Assembly: GCA_015847255.1 (NCBI GenBank)
Contig: JADLZK010002599.1
Location: 1-64,000, forward strand
DNA: 64,000 nucleotides
Source of the DNA: Hyparrhenia diplandra
Lineage: Eukaryota; Streptophyta; Magnoliopsida; Poales; Poaceae
Direction of reading: 5' to 3'
A program made the translations under genes and the position numbers. This document shows, piece by piece, positions 12,306 to 23,046 of the stretch. Each line of letters opens with the position of its first letter. Within the stretch, counting starts at the first letter, position 1. The notes under the pieces were generated by a model. That model made no database searches. It had not been told where the DNA came from and saw nothing but the letters and a program-made list of their open reading frames with translations.

Positions 12306-15300
12306 TTACACGGGGTCACTGCTTCTAGGTATTATTCTTACTGCAAGACCAGCTGGCGCGGGATCTTGATGATCCATGACCAGGTGTCTATCATCTTCAT
12401 CCTTCTGGTGGACATCAGCAAAGTGCAGGCTTAGCCCTTCCTCGATGTCAGAGTCGTCCATGTATCTTGTCTTGGACAAAGCTTGATGGCCCTTCCAGAA
12501 GCTGCTGCTTCTGCCATTGCTCTGCTCTAAATCCTCCGTGCTTCCCTCTGATGTATCGCCACTGTGATTACTGGAATGAGGATCAGCCATGTACCGATTT
12601 CCAAATTCTGGAGGTTCAATGAAGCTGCCCTGGGGACCAGAATTTCCAAATTCTGGAGGCTCAATGAAGCTGCCCTGGGGACCAGAAGAATATGCATGGG
12701 TATGTGCCCACAAATTGCTGTTAGTGTTATCTTCTGTACCATGGTGCTTCACTGGAGTGTTCGGAACAAAGCACTTGATGTTGATGCCCCCAGATGACTT
12801 TGAACCCTTTCATACAACTCATAGTCCCAGTTTCCAACTTCTTCAATCTCAGACGTTTCCCTTGCTGGTGGACTAGTGCTCACACCAGTCTCAGGGAGTG
12901 CTTGCTCAAACTGGGGGGCCTCAGCTCTATCTGAGTGTGGTGGATGACACATGTAATACCAGTCCAGGATATACGGATGAGTTCTTTGGTCTGTGTCGAG
13001 CAATCCCAAGGGGCTCAAGTTATAAACAGGAGGCAGAGTGGCCTCAGCATGGCTACGAAAATCGCTATTGAGTTGTTGAAAGGTATCATCCCTTTGACCT
13101 CTAGGGCCTGCCACAAAGCCTGAAGCTTCCATTGCTTGATATTGTGCAAGAGCTTGTTGACGTATTTGCTTTTCTTTGAACTTTTGGAGGTTAGATAAGA
13201 ATTGTTTTCCATCAGCATCTGGCTCCCATGATGGATAGACACTCTGAAAACTGAAAACAAGCATGTAATACGATTAGTTTCATATTGCTGCTCCTGGTTT
13301 TGCAGTGACAACAAAATCTGGTTTGAACGTTGAAAGGTAGAATGGTGCTCGCTAAAGCTGTTGATCAGTGCTTGTATATGACTACTGAACTAAACTACAT
13401 CTATAGCACACAGAGCAGGCCAAGCATAATTATGCTTGCCTGTAATATCTTCTGATCGGTGCTAAAAGATTGTCGGTGTCTATATTCTGCTACATCTATA
13501 GTGTCAACAGAGCAGTAATGACAAAAGGGATGACAGTAAAAGAGGTACTGCTCTTGTCCAAACTTACGATATAAAAGCATGCCTTCATATACTAGTACCT
13601 TCAAACAACTAAAGTTAGAAATACTGGTTGTTTTCATTTTCCTAGGCAACATTTTCCGCCAAATCCAACTATCAAGGCCTGTTTGGAAAAAGAGGTAGGG
13701 GTAATGGTAAAAGAATTTTCCAGATTTAGTTCACATTTTTACTAAATCCAAAGGATTTACTTCCTGAAACCCCCGTTTCCAAACAGTGCTTATGTTGATT
13801 GGTGCATTTTAGATGGTACACGTTTTACAGGAACAAACTATCTAAGTAACCTAAGGCACTCAAATGGTTAGACATAAATCTGCAGGCATCACATTCAAAT
13901 GGTTGCTGCTCTGGCTAGCTTCCCAGACCAAACAGCACCGTCAGACCCAGGTGCTCTCAAAATCGGACGCCTGGGGGGTGCTGTCTAGCCCAGGCAAGCT
14001 GGCCACAACTTCAGAGCAAGCAACTATTGAAGTACTACAATTTATCTAATCAATCCTTGACACTTTGACAGCAATTACGATGCGCTTGTGATAAACCACA
14101 CTACATGACTAGCAAAACAGTGTAAACAAAAATTTGAAATTGCATGTACCTTAAGAATGATTTCTCCATCTTCCCTTGGGAGCTCCTGAGACCTTTAAGA
14201 GCATTGAGCGGTGACCCATAGTTTCTATTTCCATGTCTTTTGAAGTCAAACAAGCTTAGACTATTGTAAACATAGAGAAATAAATGTGTTAAGTATTGCA
14301 AAGGTCAAGCAAAAATAAGCGCTAAGAATAACAGAAGAAACAGAAGCAAAGACCTGCATACATCTCCCACTCCATCTACATAAATTGTGAAGTCTGAGAT
14401 GAAGCGCAGAATGTCATCAACTTCGCTGCGGATAACAAGAATTCAGAACTGTCAATAAACTTGCATGACATGAAAAAGAAAAACAGAGGTTGAGTTAGTT
14501 CAGAACATTACCTTTGGTACCTCAAAAATAAGCAAGTAAGGAGTGATGAATATGGAGGCCATTTCTTCAAGTAGCATAATTATAGTATACTGCACGCACA
14601 GATCAAATCAATTCTTATTCTTATGGCCATATAATTGAAGCAGCAAACCACATAGCTGAATGGCTTATACCCCAGATGTAATCATAAACTGTATAAGTAG
14701 AAACAAGATCTTCATGCAACTATGCAAGAGACAGATTTGTATGAATCTACATAGCTACCCAAAACAGCTTTTAGCATAGATCCAAACTACCAATCCCCCA
14801 CTAGAAGTAGTGCTCAAATTAGAATAATAGAAAATACCCCCTCCATTCTTTTTTTATAAGGCATATTTTGCATTTGAAAAAAACTTGACATTTTGACCGT
14901 TAATATCTCTGCATAGTCACTTATTACCAAATCAAAAATCACAATAAAAGTACTTTGAAGAACGAATCTGGTCTTACAATTTTTTTTAACACTGAACGCC
15001 ATATAACTATATAATAATAAATAATCACTTGTCAAAAGTTAGGAAGTTTCACTTTTTCAATAAAAATATGCATTACAAAAATTGAATGGAGGGAGTAGAA
15101 AAGGAGTTGAGAATATCTCTTTTAGTCCTGCAATAGCATGAGAAATTTCAAAAAGGCGTCAATGAATACATAGAAAATAGATGGATTAGAATTTTAGAAC
15201 ACTTTCGTTTTAAAGCCAGGCGTTACGTCTTTCACACGAAAATCTTTTAATACCTTGGCCAGTTTGTAAAATATGGCATTCAAACAATTCTGAGCCAGCT

Positions 15301-18300
15301 AAGCTACCTTAAATGAACTGTAACTAGAGTTACCTGAAATAATGTCTCAAATTCTCTTGGACAAGTTCACTGTTCTCTTTACCACGCCACCGCTTTGGCA
15401 TGTAATGTGTTTGGTGAACAGCGAGGCACATGGCCCCTTCTGGATCAATAACTTGAAGCTCATCAGCCACTACTTTTCGACTTATAGCCGCTATTGTTCC
15501 AAAAACAATAGTATACCAGAGAAGATTTCTTCCAAAAATCTGCAGAAATAACATATAACATTTTACAGTGTGAAGAAGATGCATGTACTACAAGTCGCAT
15601 CAAGTTGCAAATATGCCATAAAATAGTTGCATTTACCACCCCCACAGATCTAATCCATATGCATAAATATAATGCTAACTTGATGCAAATTGTGACCTCA
15701 AGTGTTTGGCACGTGTTGCCAGCATGAAAAGATGGGGGGTGACGACGGTTAAAACTATGCACTCAAGTCCACTATATCAAATGTGCTCACCTAATATGTC
15801 ATCAAACCCACCCACACCACCCTCTCCTTCCTATGATGGCTAAGTATATGGAACACTCTGAGCTCACATCAAGGCACATATGTGGATCCCATAAAGTAAG
15901 AATTTGCATTCAGACTAGACTTGTAGGTGATGAACACAACTATTCTAATAGCAAGGAGGTATTTGCATCTTGAAATGATTTGTAGCAGGTATTTGCAACA
16001 ACAACAACATAGCCTTTAGTCCCAAGCTAGTTGGGGTAGGCTAGAGATGAAACCCATATGAGACAGTATAAAAGAAGGAAAAAAAAAGGTAGAAGACAAA
16101 AAGATAAAGATAGGGTAGATAGAAAAGGAAACAAAGTCATGGTTCAGGCACGTTGATAGCTAGCCTCCAGCCTCCTCCTCTGTCCAAAGCTAAATCCTTG
16201 GAGATATTCCACTCGTTAAGGTCTCTCTTAACCGGCTCGTCCCCAAGTCGGTCTAGGTCGAGCCTCTACCTCTCTTTACATTATCTACCCCGCCCTCCGT
16301 TGAATGTAGCAGGTATTTGCAATTTAGCCAAAAAAAACAATGCAAAAAATAGGGCTTACATGTCCTTCAAGAATAGATTCACCCACAAATCCAATGATTA
16401 TTAGAGCACCAGCCAAGCCACCAGAAACAAAAGATACAAATTTAGCCATGATGGAAACCAGTGGGGTTGGAAATTGCTTCAGGTAATTTAAAGAATGAAC
16501 AGCGCCGTTGTTCATTCTGTGTCTGAAGAAGTGATCAACCTGCAATGTTTGTAATCACTTTTAGATCAGTAAAACAATGCTTGCACTCGCAGATACTAAC
16601 TATGACATTGATTAGCAGCAGAAATTAAGAAAGGGGAAGCTGGAGAGCCCAAAGATTCATTTAGATAATTTGTTACAGTTGCAATACAAGAAAAACTAAT
16701 GATAAGTTCTGAGTAGAAGCTACCTCGTTATACTCCCTAAAGATCCACCTTGATAAGTTTGACCATCGTCTAGATGATGCTGTACTCGGGTGATTATAAA
16801 TTTCTTCAGCATGCCTTAGAATGACGTAAACCAATGGAAATATCACAAGACAGGGTGATAGGATAACCATTGCAATGCCAACAAATATAAGTCGCTTTTT
16901 CAACACATCTGGGCTTGTCAAAAACTCTTTCCTTACACAGAATTTACTGAAAAAGGAGGATGAACGTTTAGTAAAATAATTCACAAACGAAGAGGAAGCA
17001 AACTCTAGTTAAATAAAACAAATTATTAGGAAACACAATGATTTGAAGCATCCGGAAGCAATGTCTGAGTACTTGGTAGAAAGCCATATTGTAGTGTGTA
17101 ACCTTCACATGATCTGTTGTATGAGCTTCAGATGGATGTGAGGAACTAGGATTCATCATAAATGATTTGTCCTATATGGCTAGGATGTGAGCCTACCCCA
17201 ACTTGCTTGGCACTGACAGGCTATGTTGTTGTTGTATATGGATAGGTTATTTAAGCTAACAAAGTAGGGAACATATCTGGTGGAAACCACAACCTCCACC
17301 ACCTTTGTGAAAACCCGTGCAAACCACGACAAAAAAGTCGTCTAAATTCACCAAGATCTGTTGCGTGATTTTTTTGGTGAATTTAGACGACTTTTTTGTC
17401 GTGATTTGCACGAGTTTTCACTAAGGTTGTGGTTTCCACCAGATATGTTCCCAACAAAGTAATAGGACAGAATACATCTGGTCACCTAGAAAATGCATTA
17501 GAATGGATAGTTTTTGAACTTAGAAACCGCTATGCAAGTATACGCACTGTAGTACATGTGTTATGATGAAAGTTCTGTTCTATACAAGGTGCCTCAGTAT
17601 TAACTTAAACAATAAAGATTGGCGTTGACAGTTGGCTGATTCATTTCAGAATTCTAAAGTTCCTATGCAGCTATGTGCTGAGGCAGAAGCTTAACAGCCT
17701 ATGCCTTCTTACTGCCTAGATGCTCTAGGCTGAGCTAATATCCAAAGAAGATTAGCATTTAAAAACAAGCACACAGCTTGTTCATGAAAAGACTAAAGCA
17801 TTTTAGCCAACTATATTTTAAAAAAAGACAGGAATAAAAAGATCCAGTGCAAGTAAGCAGTCACAGACTTCCTTACCTATCAAACATACTTTGAAAGATG
17901 CACCAATTTAAAGTCCATTCGAGGGCCTTTGGAAGTATCAGATAGTTTCTCCTGCCATGCTCACGTGATCCAACAGTTGGGCCAGCCCCAGGCACACAAG
18001 AATGAATTGGAAATGAAAGAATGCCTTTATTGACCATCCCTATCAAATAATTTTCTTTCCTCATGATTCTCATGATAATATCATGCTCTGAGAGATCCCT
18101 AACAACACAGAGTTTTTGAGATCTCTGTAGTAGGACAACCTTTTCAATTATTTTGGGCCATGATATAGTCTGAATCTCAATATCATTCACCTTAAGTCTG
18201 CATGAATGTAAACAGAATAAGGGCAAAGTCATTGCTCTGAACTAAAAAGGAAAAAGGTTAAGCATGAAAAACATAAGCACAAAAGTTACCTGTCATAGTA

Positions 18301-18837
18301 GAATTGACGAACACTGAGTGTACTTCTTAACTGTACAAAGAACTTGAGGAAGTTGGTAAGTCCATAGGCTGTCATTATGACCATTGATCCAACAGTTATC
18401 ATTTTTGGCAATGTGAAGGGAACTAAAGGATCATGCTTAATGACCTTCATCAGATCACATCGTTTCTCCCCAGATTCAAGTGCTTCCACCCCGCATTTCA
18501 AATGAATAAGAGTATCCCAATCAACAAATAAGAAAAAGAACCCGATACAGCATACCATAAAAAGTACATTAAGTATCTCTATTATCCATTTGGTAATGAT
18601 ACACCTAAGCCCTTTTGCACAGAAATATTCGTAAAGCCTTTCAAAGAAAATGTCCAAATCAGGGATATGTTCTTCCTTGGCATCTTCGCCATGGAGAAGT
18701 CCAGATGGGCTCTCACTTCCAGAACTTGGCAATCTCCGGTAGTCGGACAACTCTATTTCAGGTGGAATATCAACAAGCAGCTGCGCTTGATAACGGCGAT
18801 TGGCTTCTCCATGGCCAGTTAAGTCTTGTTTGCGCAT
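12306..18837 (-). CDS. Autophagy-related protein 9 (ATG9), nine coding exons
   Basis: ATG9 is the multispanning lipid scramblase of Golgi-derived vesicles that feeds phagophore growth with ATG2 and ATG18. Coding exons, 5' to 3' on the minus strand: 18837-18290, 18197-17877, 16946-16724, 16539-16360, 15539-15334, 14589-14512, 14425-14354, 14260-14150 and 13250-12306, all with GT-AG borders. The N-terminal IPPEIELSDYRRLPSSGSES and DLDIFFERLYEYFCAKGLRC are ATG9 hallmarks. Membrane segments include ILNVLFMVCCIGFFFLFV, GIAMVILSPCLVIFPLVYVI and GGLAGALIIIGFVGESI. The last exon is the long cytosolic tail. Total is about 894 aa, close to plant ATG9. An in-frame TGA at 18864-18862 precedes the chosen ATG. 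One frameshift lies near 12770-12785 in the last exon: frames ending SSALFRTLQ and starting KHHGTEDN abut. A 45-bp in-frame duplication follows. The rest of the protein is intact, so the gene is probably functional. Confidence 0.95.
12598..12687 (-). repeat. 45-bp in-frame tandem duplication in the ATG9 last exon
   Basis: Two head-to-tail 45-bp units (12598-12642, 12643-12687) differ at one base (GGAGGT versus GGAGGC). They encode SGPQGSFIEPPEFGN twice in the cytosolic C-terminal tail. The multiple of three keeps the frame. Confidence 0.9.
13673..13795. mobile_element. Small MITE-like element in ATG9 intron 8
   Basis: CTGTTTGGAAA near 13679 is inverted as TTTCCAAACAG near 13786. The interior is AT-rich and without coding content. 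No target duplication was resolved, so the family is uncertain. Confidence 0.35.
14835..15097. mobile_element. Stowaway-type MITE in ATG9 intron 5
   Basis: It starts TA-CCCCCTCCATTC and ends GAATGGAGGGAG-TA. The termini are inverted repeats with TA target duplications, the body is AT-rich and the length is about 260 bp. It lies between ATG9 exons 5 and 6, outside the splice signals. Confidence 0.8.
15999..16304 (-). mobile_element. Au-type SINE in ATG9 intron 4, with 18-bp target duplication
   Basis: Read on the minus strand, the 3' end carries CCCCAACTAGCTTGGGACTA and ends in GTTGTTGTTG, the Au-SINE tail signature. The 5' half is the usual GC-rich head. Perfect 18-bp direct repeats TGTAGCAGGTATTTGCAA flank it (15981-15998 and 16305-16322), as expected for LINE-machinery retroposition. 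The element is in the same orientation as ATG9. Its right flank ends 37 bp from the exon 4 splice donor at 16359. Confidence 0.88.
17180..17235 (+). mobile_element. Au SINE 3'-end fragment in ATG9 intron 2
   Basis: GCCTACCCCAACTTGCTTGG, then ACTGACAGGCTATGTTGTTGTTG, is the Au SINE tail on the plus strand. It is opposite to the full SINE at 15999-16304. The 5' part is missing. Confidence 0.65.
17267..17452. mobile_element. Fold-back Mutator-type MITE in ATG9 intron 2
   Basis: The 186-bp element is almost entirely a hairpin. The left arm, 17267-17353, is complementary to the right arm, 17375-17452, with a loop of about 21 bp. Arms start GGGAACATATCTGGTGG. A 9-bp direct repeat AACAAAGTA flanks it (17258-17266 and 17453-17461); this target-duplication length is typical of Mutator-like elements. 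There is a short arm mismatch near the CCTCCACCACC segment. It sits between ATG9 exons 2 and 3. Confidence 0.88.
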
Positions 18838-19684
18838 GTGTGTCCTTCGAAAGGAAGGACATCATTCGTGAAAAGAGAAGGCAGGCAGGGCCAGTAGATA
18901 GGTCCCTTGCCATGCCAGACGCACACACCTACATGGAAAAACAAATATTCACACTTTGCATACCACCGTATATTCAATTGAAATAGCAGCACAATGAAGC
19001 CAGAGCTCATCCAAAACTCACAAATTACGACAACAAAGTCGGTCAATTAAATAAAAAGTGATGTAAAATGGAAAATAATTACTATTTGGAGCATAAACAA
19101 ATCCAAAATTAAGTCCACAACAAGGTTAAACAAGTACATTCGGAAGGCGTCAAAGCCAAATCGAACATATGAGTAGCTATCATTCCAGAACAAAATGAAA
19201 CTCTCTGCTATGCCAAGAACTAAATTTCTACCAGCTTACCACATGTAACGCCAAGCAGCAATAGTTGCAGGTTTGCAGCTGAAGCTGAACTACCCTCAAG
19301 TTCTTTGCATCAATGGATTAATCAATCAACACCTCGCTAAGATCAAAACGGCAAAACGAATTTGTATACACCTACTCCCTTCACATATCAAGGGCGTTCC
19401 TCAGCAAAAAGCAGCTCGATGCCCTACACGGCTACACCCCACGGTTCAGCAGCTAACCAATAGGTTGAGCTAACTATCAGCAGCGAAAATCTGTACTCTC
19501 TACCCACACCACCACCAGCTCTAACCCACCCCCACAACGCATGACCGGTTCAACAACCAAAGTTGCTAGCTATAATTGACGCCAAAACAGCGGAATCGAA
19601 TCGAACTAGTTCCGTCAATCTATCTATCAGCACAATCGCCAGAAAATAAAATCCACGCGAAGAGGAGAAAGGCGCTTCACCGAC

Positions 19685-19870
19685 CTGAGGAGCGCCGGCG
19701 ATCGGCGGGGCGCAAGCGCGAAGGAGGGGCCCGGGTTGTGGGCAGGGGAGAAGCCCGGGGCGGCGAGGGCCGGAGGAGGCTTCGCGTGAGGAGGTGACTT
19801 GCGGTGGACTGCAGCGCCGCCGGGGCTGGGGTTGAGGTCCGGGCCGGGCTGGGGAAATTGCGCGAGGGGG
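19685..19870 (-). other. Probable ATG9 5' UTR exon and pyrimidine-rich promoter edge
   Basis: On the minus strand a GC-rich leader ends CTCAG at 19685, followed by a GTCGGT donor. An acceptor-like CGAAG lies just before the ATG9 ATG. Upstream, at about 19870-19910, the minus strand is a pyrimidine patch (CCTTTGCCTTCC and similar). No TATA box is evident. The transcription start is not determinable by eye. Confidence 0.45.
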
Positions 19871-19910
19871 GGGCAAAAGGAGACGGAGAGACAGACAAGG
19901 AAGGCAAAGG

Positions 19911-20982
19911 GAGGGCGTGCTTGTGCTTGCGTTTCAGGAGACGTGACGGGATCGAGGAGGGGAATCGTATGGGAGGGGAAGAATCGTTTTGTTCGTTTCG
20001 TTTATCCGCGGGCTTGTTGCTTCGTGTTCCGTTGCGTTAATCGCCAAGGAATTGGGAATCGCGACTGGCTTTGCGTGTGGGACCGACCGATGGTTAGTTT
20101 ATTCATTAACTGTTGAGCGCTATCATTTACTAGGGCTTATCGATCATCTTCTTTTTTGAGGAAAGAAACAGCGGGTCGGTAGGGAAACCTGCACGTCAAC
20201 ATTCACGTTTCTGGCTGAAAGAGATTTTTTTAATTCGGGCAGTGCCCGTATCGTGTTTAGACGGCGGTGCACGGCATGATTTCGTTGTTTTCTTTGTGAT
20301 TTTTCAGCTGGTCTCGTGGCAACTGGCAGTAACACTGCCTCTGGGCTAGCCACGCATCCACGGCGTGTTTGTTTCTAGTTAAAATCCGATTCTGAATGAA
20401 AATAGTAAAAAATCTCAGTCGAACGCTATGATTATTTCTCGATTCTTTTATCCTGGGCGGCGAAAGAAATCGTCCTGTAGTGTTGCCGCGCGTTTTCTGT
20501 TCCGCAAGGTTATCCTTTCGTTTCCTCCACCGCGAAGATTTTTCCTTTGCTGCTCGGCTGCCGTGCGCCGTCGTGCGGCACGAGTGACGAGTGCGTCGTC
20601 TCCTCCAAGAGCGGATTGAGCCGGGCAGCCGATGGCACCACCGCGCCAGGCAGACGCACGCCAAAACCATGCTTCCACGCGTTACGGGACTGCAACTCTG
20701 CCGCCGAGATGGATCAGTGACCGCCGTTGATCCGAGACGTGACGGTCCGGGGATCTGGCCTTAAAGCATTGCGTGTGCTGCGCTTATGTGTTCATGTTAT
20801 TGGAATATTGGACTATCATGTGATTATCACGTTTATAACACACCTGTTTGCTTGAACTTATCATCCATTATATAGTGTGTTACAGGAAAAACTTCCCAAA
20901 AATCAACCACTAAATCAATCACCCAACAAAACCATCGGCGTGGGCACATGGTGCCTTAAAACAGTGTATCCTATGACAACAT
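19911..20982. other. Spacer between ATG9 and P450 copy A
   Basis: No gene is seen. The segment 20590-20980 is related to 38860-39470, which lies beyond copy B. It is therefore the duplicated 3' flank of the P450 tandem pair. Shared words include AAGAGCGG(A/G)T.GAGCCGG and ATTGGACTA. Confidence 0.5.
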
Positions 20983-21588
20983 TCAAATCGGTTTAGCTAT
21001 AGCCCGGAGCGGTGTCGACATCCCCAGCGTCACGCCAAAATTCTCAGACATATCCACTCCATTCCTCTCCACATCCGCCGGAAGCCTCCACTCAAACCGG
21101 TGCAACAATGTCGAGAGCATGACGTGCACCATGCGAGACGCCAGCGGCAGCCCGGGACATATCCTCCGGCCGGACCCAAATGGCAAGAGCTCGAAGTCCC
21201 TACCACGGAAATCGATCTCCTTCTCCAGGAACCTCTCCGGCATGAACTTCTCTGGTTCGACCCACAGCTCGCGGTCCTGCCCGATTGCCCACACGTTCAC
21301 CAGAACGCGCGTGCCCTTTGGCACCGTGTAGCCTCTGATCTCTGTCGTCGTTTCGGCTTGGTGGGGCAGCAATAGTGGCGCCGGAGGGTGGAGACGGAAC
21401 GTCTCCTTCACGATGGCCTGGAGATACTTGAGCTGCCCGATGTCGGATTCATTGATCTCTTGTTTGGTGCCGATCGCTTGTGCCAGTTCATCACGAGCCT
21501 TCGCCATCGATGACGGACTCTGTAACAGCTCGGCCATCGCCCATTCTATTGTGGCTGCGCTTGTATCAGTCCCAGCAGTGAATAAATC
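20983..21588 (-). CDS. Cytochrome P450, CYP76-like, copy A: exon 2 (C-terminal half)
   Basis: Heme-thiolate monooxygenase of the ER membrane, CYP71 clan. CYP76 members in plants oxidise terpenoids and related small molecules, but the substrate here is unknown. This exon is intact (202 codons, phase-0 acceptor TTTGTGCAG before GATTTATTC). It shows the I-helix AGTDTS, the K-helix ETFRLHP, PERF (PEKFMPERFL) and the heme-binding FGSGRRICPG with the cysteine ligand. It ends AIAKPI-stop. Exon 1 lies about 15.6 kb upstream at 37220-38113 because a retrotransposon occupies the intron. The clan and family call is strong, the subfamily is not decided. Confidence 0.92.
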   Translation of the reverse strand, partial: DLFTAGTDTSAATIEWAMAELLQSPSSMAKARDELAQAIGTKQEINESDIGQLKYLQAIVKETFRLHPPAPLLLPHQAETTTEIRGYTVPKGTRVLVNVWAIGQDRELWVEPEKFMPERFLEKEIDFRGRDFELLPFGSGRRICPGLPLASRMVHVMLSTLLHRFEWRLPADVERNGVDMSENFGVTLGMSTPLRAIAKPI

Positions 21589-22813
21589 CTGCACAAAAAT
21601 TACGAAGAGTAAAATATTTTGATGCGTGTACAGGCAGGTTGCTTAATTGTGTGTTAAACTGGTTACGTTCTATATGCATGGTGAAACTGAAAAGCAACAG
21701 TGTATAATTATCGAATTCACTCATGCGATGCGCAGCTACCAGCTACCCAGGACAAGTTAGTACTTGCATGCTTTTTCAGCCGCGGAATTGAGTATTCTTC
21801 TCAATTGGCACGTTTTTTGTTACTTGATGGCTATCGTCCACACATTTCTTTCGTATATTCTCGATGAGCCCGTGGCTGTATGTAGAAAATATTAATTTAG
21901 CCGTACCAAGGTAGACCATTATCAATTTAACCATCACATGTTCTAAACATTTTTTTTCCACCACATATGACAACATTTTTTTAGGGTTATTGCTCTCCAC
22001 GCTTGCCACGTGGTACCACATATGACAACATTGACACTGTAGGTCAACATCGCAAAACTAGAAAACTTTTTTTTTTTTTTTTTTTCTAAGCGGTCCGCAT
22101 TGTACTAATTTACACAAGAGTTGTCACATGTTCTTTACATTTTTTTTTTCCATCATCTATATAACGTAAATAACAAGATTGAGGTTGGGTCATCATCATG
22201 CAAACTATTAGAACTTTTTTTTTCCTGAGCGATCAGCAGAAGATCTGCTGAAGTTGTGCTGATTTAGAAAAGTTGAAGGGACTGTACCACACTATCTCTA
22301 AGTAAGCGTCAAAGAACTCCGTGAGTTTTCATCATAAAAAGCAATGGTGGCTCAGGGTGGGCTACCGGTTTGAGAAGGCGCCCACAAGGGAAAAAACAAC
22401 AAAATTGGTGCTGCACCCTACACATTCGCCGTGATTGCACTTCCAACACAATAACCGATGAGGACATCATCTACTATTACCCGTTGGCAAAGACGCTTTG
22501 CAAAAAAAGGGTCAAGTGGCCTAGTCGTAGTCGTCGGCGCGATCATGTGAGCCCTCGATTAATCCCACCTTGCTTAGCTTAGAAGTAGGAAGTCACCTTA
22601 AAATGGAGAGCCACGCGTCGCCTATTTGACTAGTCTTTTAGGAGATTGAGTCTTTTTCGAGTGAGTGTGCCTAAATAACTGTTTGTGGTGCAGGCAACCC
22701 TAATTTATTAGGCCTCGGCTAACCCCACGTAGGTGCAAACAATTTGATTGATCTGTAGTTCTAAATCTCCTTTTCTCCCCTTCTTTCTTCTCTCTCGCCT
22801 TGTTTCTCATGTA
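21589..22813. other. P450 copy A intron, 3' part, no gene
   Basis: AT-rich intron sequence with two poly-T tracts near 22067 and 22140, and short repeated phrases such as GCGATCAGCAGAAGATCTGC. No coding similarity is seen. It would be transcribed in the P450 pre-mRNA. Confidence 0.5.
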
Positions 22814-23046
22814 TACTCCCTCCATCCCAAAAGCAGTATCGTTTCTTGCTTCTTCTTTGACCATCCGTCTTATTCAATTTTTTATATAAATATTATTAAT
22901 TTTGTTATAACCTACTTTATCTCTAAAGATACTTTCATAATGTGATTTATTTTATAATTTACATAAATTTTTGAATAAGACGAAAGGTCAAACGTGATGT
23001 CTAAGAAAAGCCTAAAATGATATTCTTTTTTAGAGCGGAGGGAGTA
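22814..23046. mobile_element. Stowaway-type MITE, interrupted at its right end by the LTR element
   Basis: It begins TA-CTCCCTCCATCCC and ends GGAGGGAGTA, with an AT-rich body. The Tekay retrotransposon starts immediately after 23046, and its target duplication GAGTA is the last five bases of this MITE. The MITE is therefore older than the retrotransposon. Confidence 0.85.

Noticed and set aside
12598..12687. CRISPR-like direct repeat
   Set aside because: Two adjacent units without spacers inside a plant exon; simple tandem duplication.
18615..18986. Plus-strand 123-codon frame
   Set aside because: Antisense shadow of ATG9 exon 1, which has unambiguous family similarity on the minus strand.
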